Below are positions 7,933-16,452 of a stretch of DNA of 21,265 nucleotides, in pieces. Source of the stretch: CALJFL01 sp964590005. Its GTDB lineage: Bacteria > Pseudomonadota > Gammaproteobacteria > Pseudomonadales > Halieaceae. The first letter of the stretch is position 1, and every line of letters begins with the position of its first letter. Position numbers and translations under genes: made by a program. Location: positions 1 to 21,265 of the forward strand of contig CAZPVJ010000053.1 in the NCBI GenBank assembly GCA_964590005.1, read 5' to 3'. A model generated the notes under the pieces. It was not told the origin of the DNA, searched no databases, and saw nothing but the letters and a program-made list of their open reading frames with translations.

Positions 7933-9444
7933 GTGGTGGTGATAGACCAAGTGAACGATGCAGGATCGGTGTGGACTCGACGCGGCTTTACCAGCGCCTT
8001 AGGGTTACTGGCGGCGGGCTCTGGCTTACGGCTGGCCATCGCGAGCTGTGACGAAATAGCGCCTTGGCGCCAAAATTTTGCCGGCCGCAGTGTCGCGCAG
8101 GGCGAGGCGGATTATGAGTCCTGGCGCAATGCGATGCCGTGGCAGATGAATGCCGCATCCAGGTATCCACACCTGATTGCCAGGCCTGCCTCTGTCGAAG
8201 GCGTAGTGGCAGCGGTTAACGCCAGCCGCCGCAACGGTATGCAAGTAGCCATAAAGTCCGGAGGTCACAATGTCAGCGGCGCGTATCTGCGTGACGGCGG
8301 GCTTTTGTTGGATCTTGGAGAGTTGCAGGCATGTGAGGTTGATCCGGCTGCCGCTACAGCCTGGGTTCAGCCGGCCCTGTGGAGCCACGGTTTTTTGCAG
8401 GCACTGGCGCCTCACGGTCTCGCCTTTCCTGTGGCGCATTGCGCGACGGTGCCTATGGGCGGTTATCTGCTGGGCGGCGGTGTAGGGTACAACCACGACA
8501 ACTGGGGCACCATGGCCTGCCATTCAATACTGGCAGCAGAAGTTGTGCTGGCCAGCGGCGAAACCGTAATTGTTTCGCCGGATAGCCATCCGGACCTGTT
8601 CTGGGCAGTACGCGGCGCCGGTACGGGTTTCTTCGGCGTGGTCACGCGTTATAAACTTCAGCTCTATAAAGCACCCGCGGCCGTACTGGAGAGCAGTTAT
8701 ATTTTTCCACTGTCGCAGCTGTCTGCGGCCACCCAAATGTTGCAGGATTGGGCTGCATCCGGTCCGGCGGACGTCGAGCTTATGATGTTGCTGGCCCATA
8801 ACCCGATGGCTCCGGCCGATGCTTCGCCCACTGACCGCAAGATGTGCATTGTGCGCGCAGTTGCATACGGCACGAGTATCCAGGCCGCCCGGAACTCGTT
8901 GGTGACACTGGCTGACCACGCGCTCGCAAGTACCGCGGTAATGAAAAACGAGTTGCAGGCTACGAGCCTCAACCAGATGCAGTTAGAGAGCGTTAATGCC
9001 AACATGGGGCTGGGTTTTGGCCGCTATGCGGTTGATACGATCTGGACTGATCGTTTGCCGGAGGTCATGGCTGCAATCAGTGACCACTTCAGCAATAGTA
9101 ACTCAGCCAAAACCCATTATGTCGTGTCACCCAAGATGAATCGCCAGCTACCTTCCAATGCTGCATTCAGCGTAATCGGTGACACCTTTGTCGGTGCTTA
9201 TGCCATGTGGGACGAGGCTGAAGATGATTCGGCAAGCGCGGAATGGCTTTCTGGCGCCAGCGCGCTTATGCGGCCACTGGCAACAGGGCAATACATCAAT
9301 GAGATCGACGCCTTTCGGGATCCGGCAGCGGTGCGCCGCTGTTTTGGCGCATCAGCGTGGTCGAGACTGCGACAGCTGAAAAAACGCTATGACGTCGCCA
9401 ATCTATTCTGCGATTACCCCGGCTGGTCTCGCGCTGAGCGATAA
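7933..9444 (+). CDS. Tat-exported BBE-type FAD oxidoreductase, possible lipoprotein
   Basis: A 503-aa flavoprotein of the berberine-bridge / PCMH-FAD family, expected to oxidise an alcohol, sugar or phenolic compound outside the cytoplasm. The N terminus has a twin-arginine motif, T15-R-R-G-F19, and a hydrophobic stretch ending I-A-S-C39, which also fits a lipobox. The FAD domain shows SGGHNVSG with His112 and, 58 residues later, Cys170 in AHCATVPMGGYLLGGG. These are the two positions that bind FAD in bicovalent members. The C-terminal BBE segment (about 455-503) is present, but its ending YDVANLFCDYPGW departs from the usual NQNIPP-like end. The start is GTG 7933; GTG 7951 is possible, since neither has a strong ribosome site. 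It converges on the aldehyde dehydrogenase gene with 25 bp between stops. Confidence 0.9.
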   Translation: MVVIDQVNDAGSVWTRRGFTSALGLLAAGSGLRLAIASCDEIAPWRQNFAGRSVAQGEADYESWRNAMPWQMNAASRYPHLIARPASVEGVVAAVNASRRNGMQVAIKSGGHNVSGAYLRDGGLLLDLGELQACEVDPAAATAWVQPALWSHGFLQALAPHGLAFPVAHCATVPMGGYLLGGGVGYNHDNWGTMACHSILAAEVVLASGETVIVSPDSHPDLFWAVRGAGTGFFGVVTRYKLQLYKAPAAVLESSYIFPLSQLSAATQMLQDWAASGPADVELMMLLAHNPMAPADASPTDRKMCIVRAVAYGTSIQAARNSLVTLADHALASTAVMKNELQATSLNQMQLESVNANMGLGFGRYAVDTIWTDRLPEVMAAISDHFSNSNSAKTHYVVSPKMNRQLPSNAAFSVIGDTFVGAYAMWDEAEDDSASAEWLSGASALMRPLATGQYINEIDAFRDPAAVRRCFGASAWSRLRQLKKRYDVANLFCDYPGWSRAER

Positions 9445-9469
9445 GTGGGCTGGCTCGCCGACCTTACAG

Positions 9470-10978
9470 TTAACCCATATGCATCTCGACGGATTGCTGT
9501 CGCATATAGCTTTTCAGTCCATTCGGCCCACCCTCGACACCGTAGCCAGACTGACCGCAAGGCTCAGCCGAATGGGCGAATCCCGCGCCTTCTACCTGTG
9601 CCAGTGACGATACGATACGTATTTTTCCCGCCTCAATGCGGCTGGCTACCCGGTTCGCGCGGGGAATATCACGCGTCCAAATGGTCGCCGCCAGCCCATA
9701 GGGGGTGTCGTTGGTGAGCGCTAGTGCTTCGGCCTCATCCTCGAAGGGCATTACGCACAAGACCGGGCCGAAGATTTCCTCCCGGGCAATGCTTGCCGCT
9801 GGGGGCACGTCGGCGAAAATCGTTGGGCCTACATAACATCCCGTGTCGAAACCAGCTGGATTGCGGCCATCCAGCAGCAGTCTGGCGCCATCATCGATGC
9901 CACTTTGAATATATTTCTCCACGATATCTTTCTGTCGCGCACTGGCCAGCGGGCCAAATGAAGTTGCGCTGTCCAGAGGATCACCCGGGCGGATGCTTTC
10001 AGCCACTGCCAATACGGCAGCCAGTATGTCGTCATAAAGATTTCGGTGTACCAGCAGGCGGGTACGGGCGACACAGACTTGCCCCTGGTTCCAGAGGGCT
10101 CCACGTACGATTTGCGCTGCCACCTGTTCCAGATCCAGCTCGGCAACATCTTCGAACAGTATTTCCGGCGATTTGCCACCACATTCCAGCAAAACCGGTT
10201 TCAAGGTCGAGCTCCCAAGGGTCTGCAAAATAGCCTTGCCGGTCGCAGTTGATCCGGTAAAGGTGAGCATATCCACCTCTGGATGTGCCGCCAGCATGGC
10301 GCCTGTCTCGCGACCACCGGGCAGAACATTGATGACGCCCGCTGGCAGGCCGGCCTCGCTGGCGATGTGTGCCAGCAACAGACTGGATCTGGGCGACAAT
10401 TCAGAGGGCTTTATAACCACTGTATTACCCGCGGCTAGCGCCGGCCCGAGTTTCAGGCAGGCATTAATCAGCGGAAAATTCCATGGTGTGATTGCGCCAA
10501 CCACCCCCCTGGGTTTCAACAGTTGCAGCTCCATCGCACCCGGTCCGGTGGGCGCAACATTGCCTGCATACACCTTATCAATAGCTTCGCCGTAATAGCG
10601 GATGAAACCGGCCGCGGGAAACCCCTCTCCAGCGGCGGCTGAAATAGGTTTGCCCATGTCCAGGCTGTCACACAGTGCCAGGGTCTGGCTATTGGCCAGG
10701 ATGGCGTCGGAGAGCGCCAGCAAATGCCGCTTGCGTTGCGTCGGGCCACAGTCGCGCCAGCACTGCTCCCAGGCAGTTCGTGCCGCGGTCACAGCGGCGT
10801 CAACATCTGCGGCGTCGCTCTCGCGGTAGCTGAAGCCCGCGCTGCCATCAACAGGATTGGTTGTTACCGCGAGTGCTTTCCCGGAAGCCGGGAGGTACTG
10901 CCCCCCTATGAATGGTGTTCCGGTAACATGGAGATCGGTGGCCAGCTTGCGCCAGTCAGGCTGTGTTGCAGAAGTCAT
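9470..10978 (-). CDS. NAD(P)-dependent aldehyde dehydrogenase
   Basis: A complete 502-aa enzyme of the ALDH superfamily, oxidising an aldehyde to its acid. Key residues are visible: Asn167 in TPWNFP, Lys190 in VVIKPSE, the Rossmann loop FTGSTATG (240-247), the general base Glu265 in LLECGGKSPE and the nucleophile Cys302 in NQGQVCVARTR. It is nearest in style to betaine-aldehyde or gamma-aminobutyraldehyde dehydrogenases. The reading frame is open further upstream, but ATG 10976-10978 is the start because it overlaps the GMC stop in ATGA and gives the usual family length. Pairing with an alcohol dehydrogenase in one transcript implies that it takes that enzyme's aldehyde product. Confidence 0.95.
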   Translation of the reverse strand: MTSATQPDWRKLATDLHVTGTPFIGGQYLPASGKALAVTTNPVDGSAGFSYRESDAADVDAAVTAARTAWEQCWRDCGPTQRKRHLLALSDAILANSQTLALCDSLDMGKPISAAAGEGFPAAGFIRYYGEAIDKVYAGNVAPTGPGAMELQLLKPRGVVGAITPWNFPLINACLKLGPALAAGNTVVIKPSELSPRSSLLLAHIASEAGLPAGVINVLPGGRETGAMLAAHPEVDMLTFTGSTATGKAILQTLGSSTLKPVLLECGGKSPEILFEDVAELDLEQVAAQIVRGALWNQGQVCVARTRLLVHRNLYDDILAAVLAVAESIRPGDPLDSATSFGPLASARQKDIVEKYIQSGIDDGARLLLDGRNPAGFDTGCYVGPTIFADVPPAASIAREEIFGPVLCVMPFEDEAEALALTNDTPYGLAATIWTRDIPRANRVASRIEAGKIRIVSSLAQVEGAGFAHSAEPCGQSGYGVEGGPNGLKSYMRQQSVEMHMG

Positions 10979-12591
10979 AGTTGGTCCTCGCTGGCAGCGA
11001 TGAGGCTTGCGGCCTTCTCTCCCACCATTATGCAGGTGGCGTTGATGTTTCCCGCGGGCAATGTAGGGAATATCGAAGCATCGGCCACCCATAAGCCTCT
11101 GGCCCCGCGGACCTTCAACTCGCTGTCCACGACCGCCATGTCATCATTGCCCATCTTGCAAGTGCCGCAGGCGTGATACATCAGCCCCGAACCCTGCCTG
11201 ATATAGCTGTCCAACGCCTCATCATCTGCTACCTGCGCGCCCGGCAGACGTTCATCCACAACATACGCAGCCATTGCCGGGGAGGCGAAGATTCGGCGGG
11301 TGAGCTGCATGGCTTCGCGTAACTGATCGACGTCATCGGGATTGGCCAGGAGGTGATGTTCAATGACCGGTGGGTCGTCGGGGTTAGCCGAACGAAGGCG
11401 TATCTTTCCTTGGCTCTGGGTACGGCACAACCCAATGCCCACACCCACCGCTGGCTTGCGGTAAGGCTTTGGACCATCTTCTGTCAGATCGTAAGACAGT
11501 GGCGCAAAGATTATCTGGGCGTTTGGTGCGGCTAGACCCTCGCGCGTGTACGCCATGGCTTGGGCGTGGCCGATGCAGGTCGCCAGAGCGCCGCGTCCAC
11601 GAAATAGATAGTCCAGCCCATGCAGAAAGGAGCGCAAGGGGTTATTAAGGTCGCTGGTAAGCGTCGTCGCATTGCGGACATGGAAGCTCATGCGCACCAC
11701 CGGGTGTTCCTGCAGGTTCTGGCCTACGCCGGGCAGGTCCAGTGCTGGGGTAATACCATGTTCCTGCAAGTGTGCCGCTGGCCCGACTCCGGACAGCATC
11801 AGCAACTTTGGAGATGCCATCGCGCCGGCACTGACCACCACCCCACGCACCGCCGTGGCAACGGCGCTACTGCCATCAGCGGTATAGCGCACGCCCCTGG
11901 CCTGTCCATCCTCCAGTAGCACCTGTTCGACGACGGCGCCGAGTTTCACTTCGAGATTACTGCGCGCCATTGCCGGCGTCAGAAAAGCCCTAGCGGTGCT
12001 GTGCCGCCATCCCCGTTTCTGGCTGGCCTGGCAGATCCCCACACCCTCCTGTGTCTCCCCATTGAGATCGGGGTTATAGGGAATTCCCGCTTCCTCAGCG
12101 GCACGGATAAATGCATCGTTAAGCTTGTTGGTGATGGGCACCTTGCTAACGGATAAGGGACCTGAGAAGCCGCGGCTTCCGGAGTCTCCTACTTCGCTGC
12201 TTTCGACACTACGAAAGTAGGGTAAAACTTCCTCATAGGACCAGCCCTGATTGCCGAGCGCGGCCCAGTGGTCATAGTCGCTGCGGTGGCCTCGAACATA
12301 CATCATGCCATTGATGGCACTACCACCACCGATGATCTTACCTGCCGGCCAGATATCCACACGATCTCCCCGGGATGAATCCGGCTCTGACATATACAAC
12401 CAGTTCATATCTGGCCGCGGGAATGCATACATTTGCCCCGCTGGCACCCGGGTGTACAGGTGCTTGTCATCGCGGCCGGCATCTAGCAACAAAATGCGTC
12501 TGTTGGGGTCTTCAGACAATCGGCTGGCGAGCACGCAACCGGCAGAACCGCCGCCTATAATGATGTAGTCCCAGTCTTTCTCTACCGCCAA
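10975..12591 (-). CDS. GMC-family FAD alcohol dehydrogenase (choline-dehydrogenase-like)
   Basis: A flavin-dependent alcohol oxidoreductase of about 538 aa. The N terminus has the FAD-binding DYIIIGGGSAGCVLASRL motif, then the GMC signature PAGKIIGGGSAINGMMYVRG. The C terminus has MYHACGTCKMG with the catalytic His and WVADASIFPTLPAGNINAT with the second catalytic position. I choose TTG 12589-12591 as start: it sits seven to eight bases after GGAGA and puts the dinucleotide motif near residue 10, as usual. The frame stays open to a TTG at 12661-12663, but the extra 24 residues look non-coding and would overlap a regulatory motif. The next gene, aldehyde dehydrogenase, starts in its stop codon. 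The regulator gene at 12749 is divergent. Confidence 0.93.
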   Translation of the reverse strand: MAVEKDWDYIIIGGGSAGCVLASRLSEDPNRRILLLDAGRDDKHLYTRVPAGQMYAFPRPDMNWLYMSEPDSSRGDRVDIWPAGKIIGGGSAINGMMYVRGHRSDYDHWAALGNQGWSYEEVLPYFRSVESSEVGDSGSRGFSGPLSVSKVPITNKLNDAFIRAAEEAGIPYNPDLNGETQEGVGICQASQKRGWRHSTARAFLTPAMARSNLEVKLGAVVEQVLLEDGQARGVRYTADGSSAVATAVRGVVVSAGAMASPKLLMLSGVGPAAHLQEHGITPALDLPGVGQNLQEHPVVRMSFHVRNATTLTSDLNNPLRSFLHGLDYLFRGRGALATCIGHAQAMAYTREGLAAPNAQIIFAPLSYDLTEDGPKPYRKPAVGVGIGLCRTQSQGKIRLRSANPDDPPVIEHHLLANPDDVDQLREAMQLTRRIFASPAMAAYVVDERLPGAQVADDEALDSYIRQGSGLMYHACGTCKMGNDDMAVVDSELKVRGARGLWVADASIFPTLPAGNINATCIMVGEKAASLIAASEDQL

Positions 12592-12748
12592 AGTCGTTTC
12601 TCCGATCCCCAATGGATTTCCAGTGTGACAATTTACCCCGGGCGCTGACCAGTGCTTATGCAAACAACCCTGGATAGTTTTGCAAAAGAAACAACCTGAG
12701 CCTGGAACCTCATTTCGAAAGGACTGGAAAACGCGGTAAACTCAGCGG
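12592..12748. promoter_or_regulatory. Divergent promoter region GMC / AraC regulator
   Basis: The 157-bp gap contains GCTTATGCAAACAA (12654-12667), near-identical to the inverse of a site at 7840-7853. It also has a direct repeat AAACAACC (12662-12669 and 12689-12696, 27 bp apart) and an inverted pair TTTCCAGT (12617-12624) / ACTGGAAA (12723-12730). Direct half-sites at such spacing are usual for AraC-type proteins, so this is the best candidate operator for the adjacent regulator. No unambiguous sigma-70 boxes were found. Confidence 0.4.
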
Positions 12749-13774
12749 GTGAAAGTGTCTAAATCCAAGAAACCCACTGCCGACAACTGGCACATAGACC
12801 CTGGTGCACTGGCTGCCTATTACGCGCTTAGCGGAATACAGCCACTATCGGACGAGGGGGCTATACGTGTGCAACCGACGTTCGGCGATGCTGAGGGTTT
12901 CCGTGAGATTATGGCCCTCGAGGAAGGTTTTCAGGTGGTGATCGGCGATATCACCTGCCATAAGGAAGCCTATTTATCGATGAAATCGGATGCCTCGCTG
13001 AAATTCCATTACCGCCTTGAGGGATTTAGCGGCCTGGAACTGGCCGATGCCGATGAGAACCAGATCACCAACTTCAGCATGGGAGTGCTGTTGCACCCGG
13101 AGGGCCTTGAAAAACAAGAACATTATCTCGCGGGTGAGCATGAAAGGTCGGTGACTCTGATCTGTGAAGCCAGCTTTCTGCAGGACTTATTTATAGGTGT
13201 AACTGAGAGCCTGCCACGACCACTTTGCGATTATATCGTCACCGGGGAGGCGACCGCATACCGCAATAGCTTACCCATGAGCACCGACATGGTAGCTGCA
13301 GCCAATATGATACTGGGCACCGATCTTCGCGGTTCTTTGCGACGCTATTACGTCGAGGGGCGGGCGCTCGAACTGCTGGTATTGAGCCTAAATTCACTTA
13401 TTAATGCGGAAGCGAATATAGACAATCCAGAGCGGGGCCTGAGCCAGCGAGAAGTGGATCGAATGCACCGTACCCGGGAGTTCCTTGAGGCCAATTTTGT
13501 CAATCCGCCGACAATAGGTGAGCTGGCCCGTCATATCGGGTTGAACGAAGCCAAACTCATGCATGACTTCAAGCAGCTTTTTGGCCAGACAGTCTTTGAT
13601 TTCAGCCAGAACCTGAGGATGGACGAGGCCAAGCGTTTGTTGGAAACCACCGATCGCAGTATTACGGAGATTGCTTTTGATGTCGGCTACGAGTATTCCA
13701 GCAACTTCACCACCGCATTCAAGCGCCGGTTTGGTATTACCCCCTCGCTGGCCCGGGACGCATTTCGTAAGTAA
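12749..13774 (+). CDS. AraC/XylS-family transcriptional regulator
   Basis: A 341-aa DNA-binding protein. Residues 1-230 form a sensor part without a recognised ligand domain. The C-terminal ~100 residues are two helix-turn-helix units: TIGELARHIGLNEAKLMHDFK and SITEIAFDVGYEYSSNFTTAFKRRFGITPS (split at about residues 255-275 and 305-335). The LNEAKLMHDFKQLFGQTVF wording is of the PchR-like subgroup. The start is GTG 12749 (GTG 12755 is possible); an in-frame stop at 12737 excludes anything further upstream. It lies between the GMC/ALDH pair and the acyl-CoA genes. It is probably the activator of one or both, with an alcohol or acid from the pathway as the likely effector (inference). Confidence 0.92.
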   Translation: MKVSKSKKPTADNWHIDPGALAAYYALSGIQPLSDEGAIRVQPTFGDAEGFREIMALEEGFQVVIGDITCHKEAYLSMKSDASLKFHYRLEGFSGLELADADENQITNFSMGVLLHPEGLEKQEHYLAGEHERSVTLICEASFLQDLFIGVTESLPRPLCDYIVTGEATAYRNSLPMSTDMVAAANMILGTDLRGSLRRYYVEGRALELLVLSLNSLINAEANIDNPERGLSQREVDRMHRTREFLEANFVNPPTIGELARHIGLNEAKLMHDFKQLFGQTVFDFSQNLRMDEAKRLLETTDRSITEIAFDVGYEYSSNFTTAFKRRFGITPSLARDAFRK

Positions 13775-13898
13775 TCCAGTACCCCCAAGCACAAACATCG
13801 CAAAAGTATTTATCCTTATCCAATAAGCAGTTGGTCCGTGCACGCTCTACTGTAGGCTGGCCAACACTATTGAAGCGGGTGTAACTGAGGTAGTCACA

Positions 13899-14891
13899 AT
13901 GGATAAATTCAATGCAATCATTGCCGAGGAAGTTGATGGCAAGACGGTGGCATCTCTCAAGCAGATTACCCTTGCCGATCTCCCCGATGAACCTGTTTTG
14001 GTCGATGTTGAATACTCGACACTGAATTACAAGGACGGGCTGGCGGTATCCGGAAAGGGAAAGATCTGCAGGACATTGCCATTAATTTGCGGTATTGATC
14101 TGGCAGGAACGGTCTGCGAATCCAGCGACAGCTCATTTGTCAGCGGCGACAGGATCCTGGTGAACGGGTACGGCATGTCCGAGCTTTATAACGGTGGCTA
14201 CAGCCAGCGCCAACGCATTAAGCCAGAATGGATTGTGCGTGTACCGGAAAGTTTAAGCCTCGAGGAAGTTATGGCGCTAGGTACTGCGGGCTATACATCA
14301 ATGCTGTGTGTGCTGGCACTCCAGGACGGTGGTGTGAGCCCCGGTGATGGGCCAATACTGGTCACTGGTGCAGCTGGAGGTGTGGGTTCGGTTGCCGTCT
14401 CGCTGTTAGCAGGCCAGGGCTTCGAGGTTCATGCCAGTACTGGCAGGGTTGAGGCGGAAGGCGACTTTCTGCGTGGTCTTGGTGCCAGGGAACTGGTGCA
14501 GCGCTCCGAGTTATCACGGGCCAGTAAACCTTTGGAGAAGGAGACCTGGGCCGGGGTTGTCGATACTGTTGGCGACAAGACGCTGGCAACCGCGCTTGCT
14601 CAAACGCGTTATGAGGGAGTTGTTGCCGCATGCGGTCTGGCGGGTGGTATGGATTTACCAACCTCGGTGGCGCCTTTCATTCTTCGAGGTGTCACGCTGC
14701 GGGGAATTGATTCGGTGATGGCCAGTCAAGAACGTCGACAACGTGCCTGGAACGCGCTGGCGGAAACCCTGAATCGCGAGCATCTGAGCAACATTTACCA
14801 GGTTCTACCCATGACCCAGGTGCCAGAATTGGCACCGCGTATTGTCGACGGCGAGGTGCGAGGGCGCATCGTCATCGATGTGAATGCATAA
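13899..14891 (+). CDS. acuI: AcuI/YhdH-family NADPH-dependent acrylyl(enoyl)-CoA reductase
   Basis: A 330-aa zinc-free medium-chain dehydrogenase/reductase. The N-terminal pattern (STLNYKDGLAVSGKGKI, about residues 41-57, then PLICGIDLAGTV) and the Rossmann loop VTGAAGGVGSVAVSLLAGQG (about 154-173) match the YhdH/AcuI group. Its proven members reduce acrylyl-CoA to propionyl-CoA. GTAGYTSMLCV and the ending RGRIVIDV also match. In DMSP degradation the enzyme removes toxic acrylyl-CoA; here it sits ahead of an acyl-CoA synthetase, so it may reduce an alpha,beta-unsaturated acyl-CoA from that enzyme. The start ATG has GAGG upstream. The gap to the AraC gene is 124 bp with no promoter I could assign. 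The next gene begins 24 bp downstream. Confidence 0.85.
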   Translation: MDKFNAIIAEEVDGKTVASLKQITLADLPDEPVLVDVEYSTLNYKDGLAVSGKGKICRTLPLICGIDLAGTVCESSDSSFVSGDRILVNGYGMSELYNGGYSQRQRIKPEWIVRVPESLSLEEVMALGTAGYTSMLCVLALQDGGVSPGDGPILVTGAAGGVGSVAVSLLAGQGFEVHASTGRVEAEGDFLRGLGARELVQRSELSRASKPLEKETWAGVVDTVGDKTLATALAQTRYEGVVAACGLAGGMDLPTSVAPFILRGVTLRGIDSVMASQERRQRAWNALAETLNREHLSNIYQVLPMTQVPELAPRIVDGEVRGRIVIDVNA

Positions 14892-14915
14892 GCTCTAACT
14901 GTCGGAGGACTGCCT

Positions 14916-16451
14916 GTGCAAAGCCAGGAGATCACCAGTGGAATAATCAGCGGTGAAAGGTACCTTAGCCATCAGGCCCTTGCGATCAATGCCCGGCGTG
15001 CTGCCAGTGCACTTCATTCCGTCGGTGTATGGCAGGGCGACGTCATCGCACTTCTACTGCGCAATGACTTTGCCTTCTTCGAAGCGACGCAGGGAGCAAG
15101 CCTGTTGGGCGCTACGACTGTGCCAATGAATTGGCACATGTCGGTGGATGAGGTTGCCTACGTTCTGGATGACTGTGACGCCAAGGTCCTGATTGCCCAC
15201 TCCGACCTGCTCACAGAATCGGTATTGGCGCTTTGCGGTGGCCGCGAGGTGATCGCGGTAGAGACCCCTCCTGAGATTGCCAGTGCCTGCAAGGTCGCGG
15301 CCACGGCGTGCAGTGCCCCCCCGGCGGTTCCTGAGTGGTATCAGTGGCTCAGTGCCTTCGAGCCGTGGGATGAAGATCCCATGTCGATGTCGAATCCGAT
15401 GTTCTATACCTCGGGTACCACCGGCATGCCGAAGGGCGTATTGCGCAAGCCTGTTGCGCCAGAGATTGCAGCTCGGGCAATGGCGCGCTCTGCCGCTGCA
15501 TGGGGCCTTGGTGCAGTCGCAGTTAAATCAATAATTACTGGCCCCTTGTATCATTCTGCCCCTAATGCCTATGGCATGGGCGTAGTGCGAGCGGGTGGCT
15601 TACTGGTTCTACAGCCACGTTTTGATCCCATGGATATGCTGGCTCTTATTGAACGTCACCAGATTACCCATCTGCACATGGTGCCGACCATGTTTGTACG
15701 ATTGTTGAAGTTGTCCGAGGCAGAAAAATCCCGCTTCAACATTAGCAGCCTAAAGCATGTCGCCCACGGAGCAGCACCGTGTCCACAAACAGTTAAACAA
15801 CAGATGATTGATTGGTGGGGGCCCGTGATCTATGAGTATTACGCAATGACCGAGACGGGTATCGTGGCAATGTGTGACAGCATTGACTGGTTGGCACACC
15901 CCGGCACCGTGGGTCATGCTCCTGACGGCGTAGAGCTTAGAATTATCGATGAGCAAGGTAATATTTGTGAGGCAATGACCGCCGGGCAGATATGTGTTAG
16001 TTCAGAGACTACCCCTTACGTCGCTTATCATCGTGCTGAAAAGAAGACCGAGGAGCTGCACCTTGGAAATTTTATCGCTACCGGTGACGTTGGTTATCTG
16101 GACGAGGACGGGTTCCTTTATATCTCGGATCGTATCTCTGACATGGTGATATCGGGGGGGGTCAATATTTATCCTGCAGAGATAGAAAAAGTGCTTGTCT
16201 CAATGCCGTCTGTCAGAGATTGTGCAGTGTTTGGTGTTCCAGATAGTGAGTTCGGCGAGCGTCTGGTCTCGGTAGTCGAGACCTCGCAGCCATTGGCTGA
16301 TGGTCTGGTCAGCGATTTTTTGAAGGAGCGCATATCCAGCTACAAGGTCCCACGTGAAATTCGCTTCACGACCCATTTGCCGCGTGAAGATAGTGGCAAA
16401 ATTAAAAAACGTTTGTTGCGAGAGGCTTTTTTGGCCGGTGAGTTAAACTGA
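14916..16451 (+). CDS. AMP-forming acyl-CoA synthetase
   Basis: A 511-aa adenylate-forming ligase that activates a carboxylic acid with ATP and CoA. The phosphate loop YTSGTTGMPKG (about 165-175), YEYYAMTETG (about 307-316), ATGDVGYLDEDGFLYISDR (about 388-406) and the hinge SGGVNIYPAEIE (about 411-422) are all present. The catalytic lysine is in LPREDSGKIKKR near the end. The start is GTG 14916 with a good GGAGG site seven bases upstream. It is of FadD/cyclohexanecarboxylate-CoA-ligase style and the chain length is not predictable. It lies 24 bp after the reductase and one base before the thiolase-like gene, a tight operon. It could take the acid made by the GMC/aldehyde dehydrogenase pair. 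Confidence 0.93.
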   Translation: MQSQEITSGIISGERYLSHQALAINARRAASALHSVGVWQGDVIALLLRNDFAFFEATQGASLLGATTVPMNWHMSVDEVAYVLDDCDAKVLIAHSDLLTESVLALCGGREVIAVETPPEIASACKVAATACSAPPAVPEWYQWLSAFEPWDEDPMSMSNPMFYTSGTTGMPKGVLRKPVAPEIAARAMARSAAAWGLGAVAVKSIITGPLYHSAPNAYGMGVVRAGGLLVLQPRFDPMDMLALIERHQITHLHMVPTMFVRLLKLSEAEKSRFNISSLKHVAHGAAPCPQTVKQQMIDWWGPVIYEYYAMTETGIVAMCDSIDWLAHPGTVGHAPDGVELRIIDEQGNICEAMTAGQICVSSETTPYVAYHRAEKKTEELHLGNFIATGDVGYLDEDGFLYISDRISDMVISGGVNIYPAEIEKVLVSMPSVRDCAVFGVPDSEFGERLVSVVETSQPLADGLVSDFLKERISSYKVPREIRFTTHLPREDSGKIKKRLLREAFLAGELN

Positions 16452-16452
16452 A

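Noticed and set aside
8026..8919. Several long antisense frames within the flavoprotein gene
   Set aside because: They are by-products of GC-rich codon use; the plus-strand frame carries the complete FAD-binding signatures.
9445..9469. Bidirectional terminator between the convergent flavoprotein and aldehyde dehydrogenase genes
   Set aside because: The 25-bp gap has no stem with a T- or A-run.
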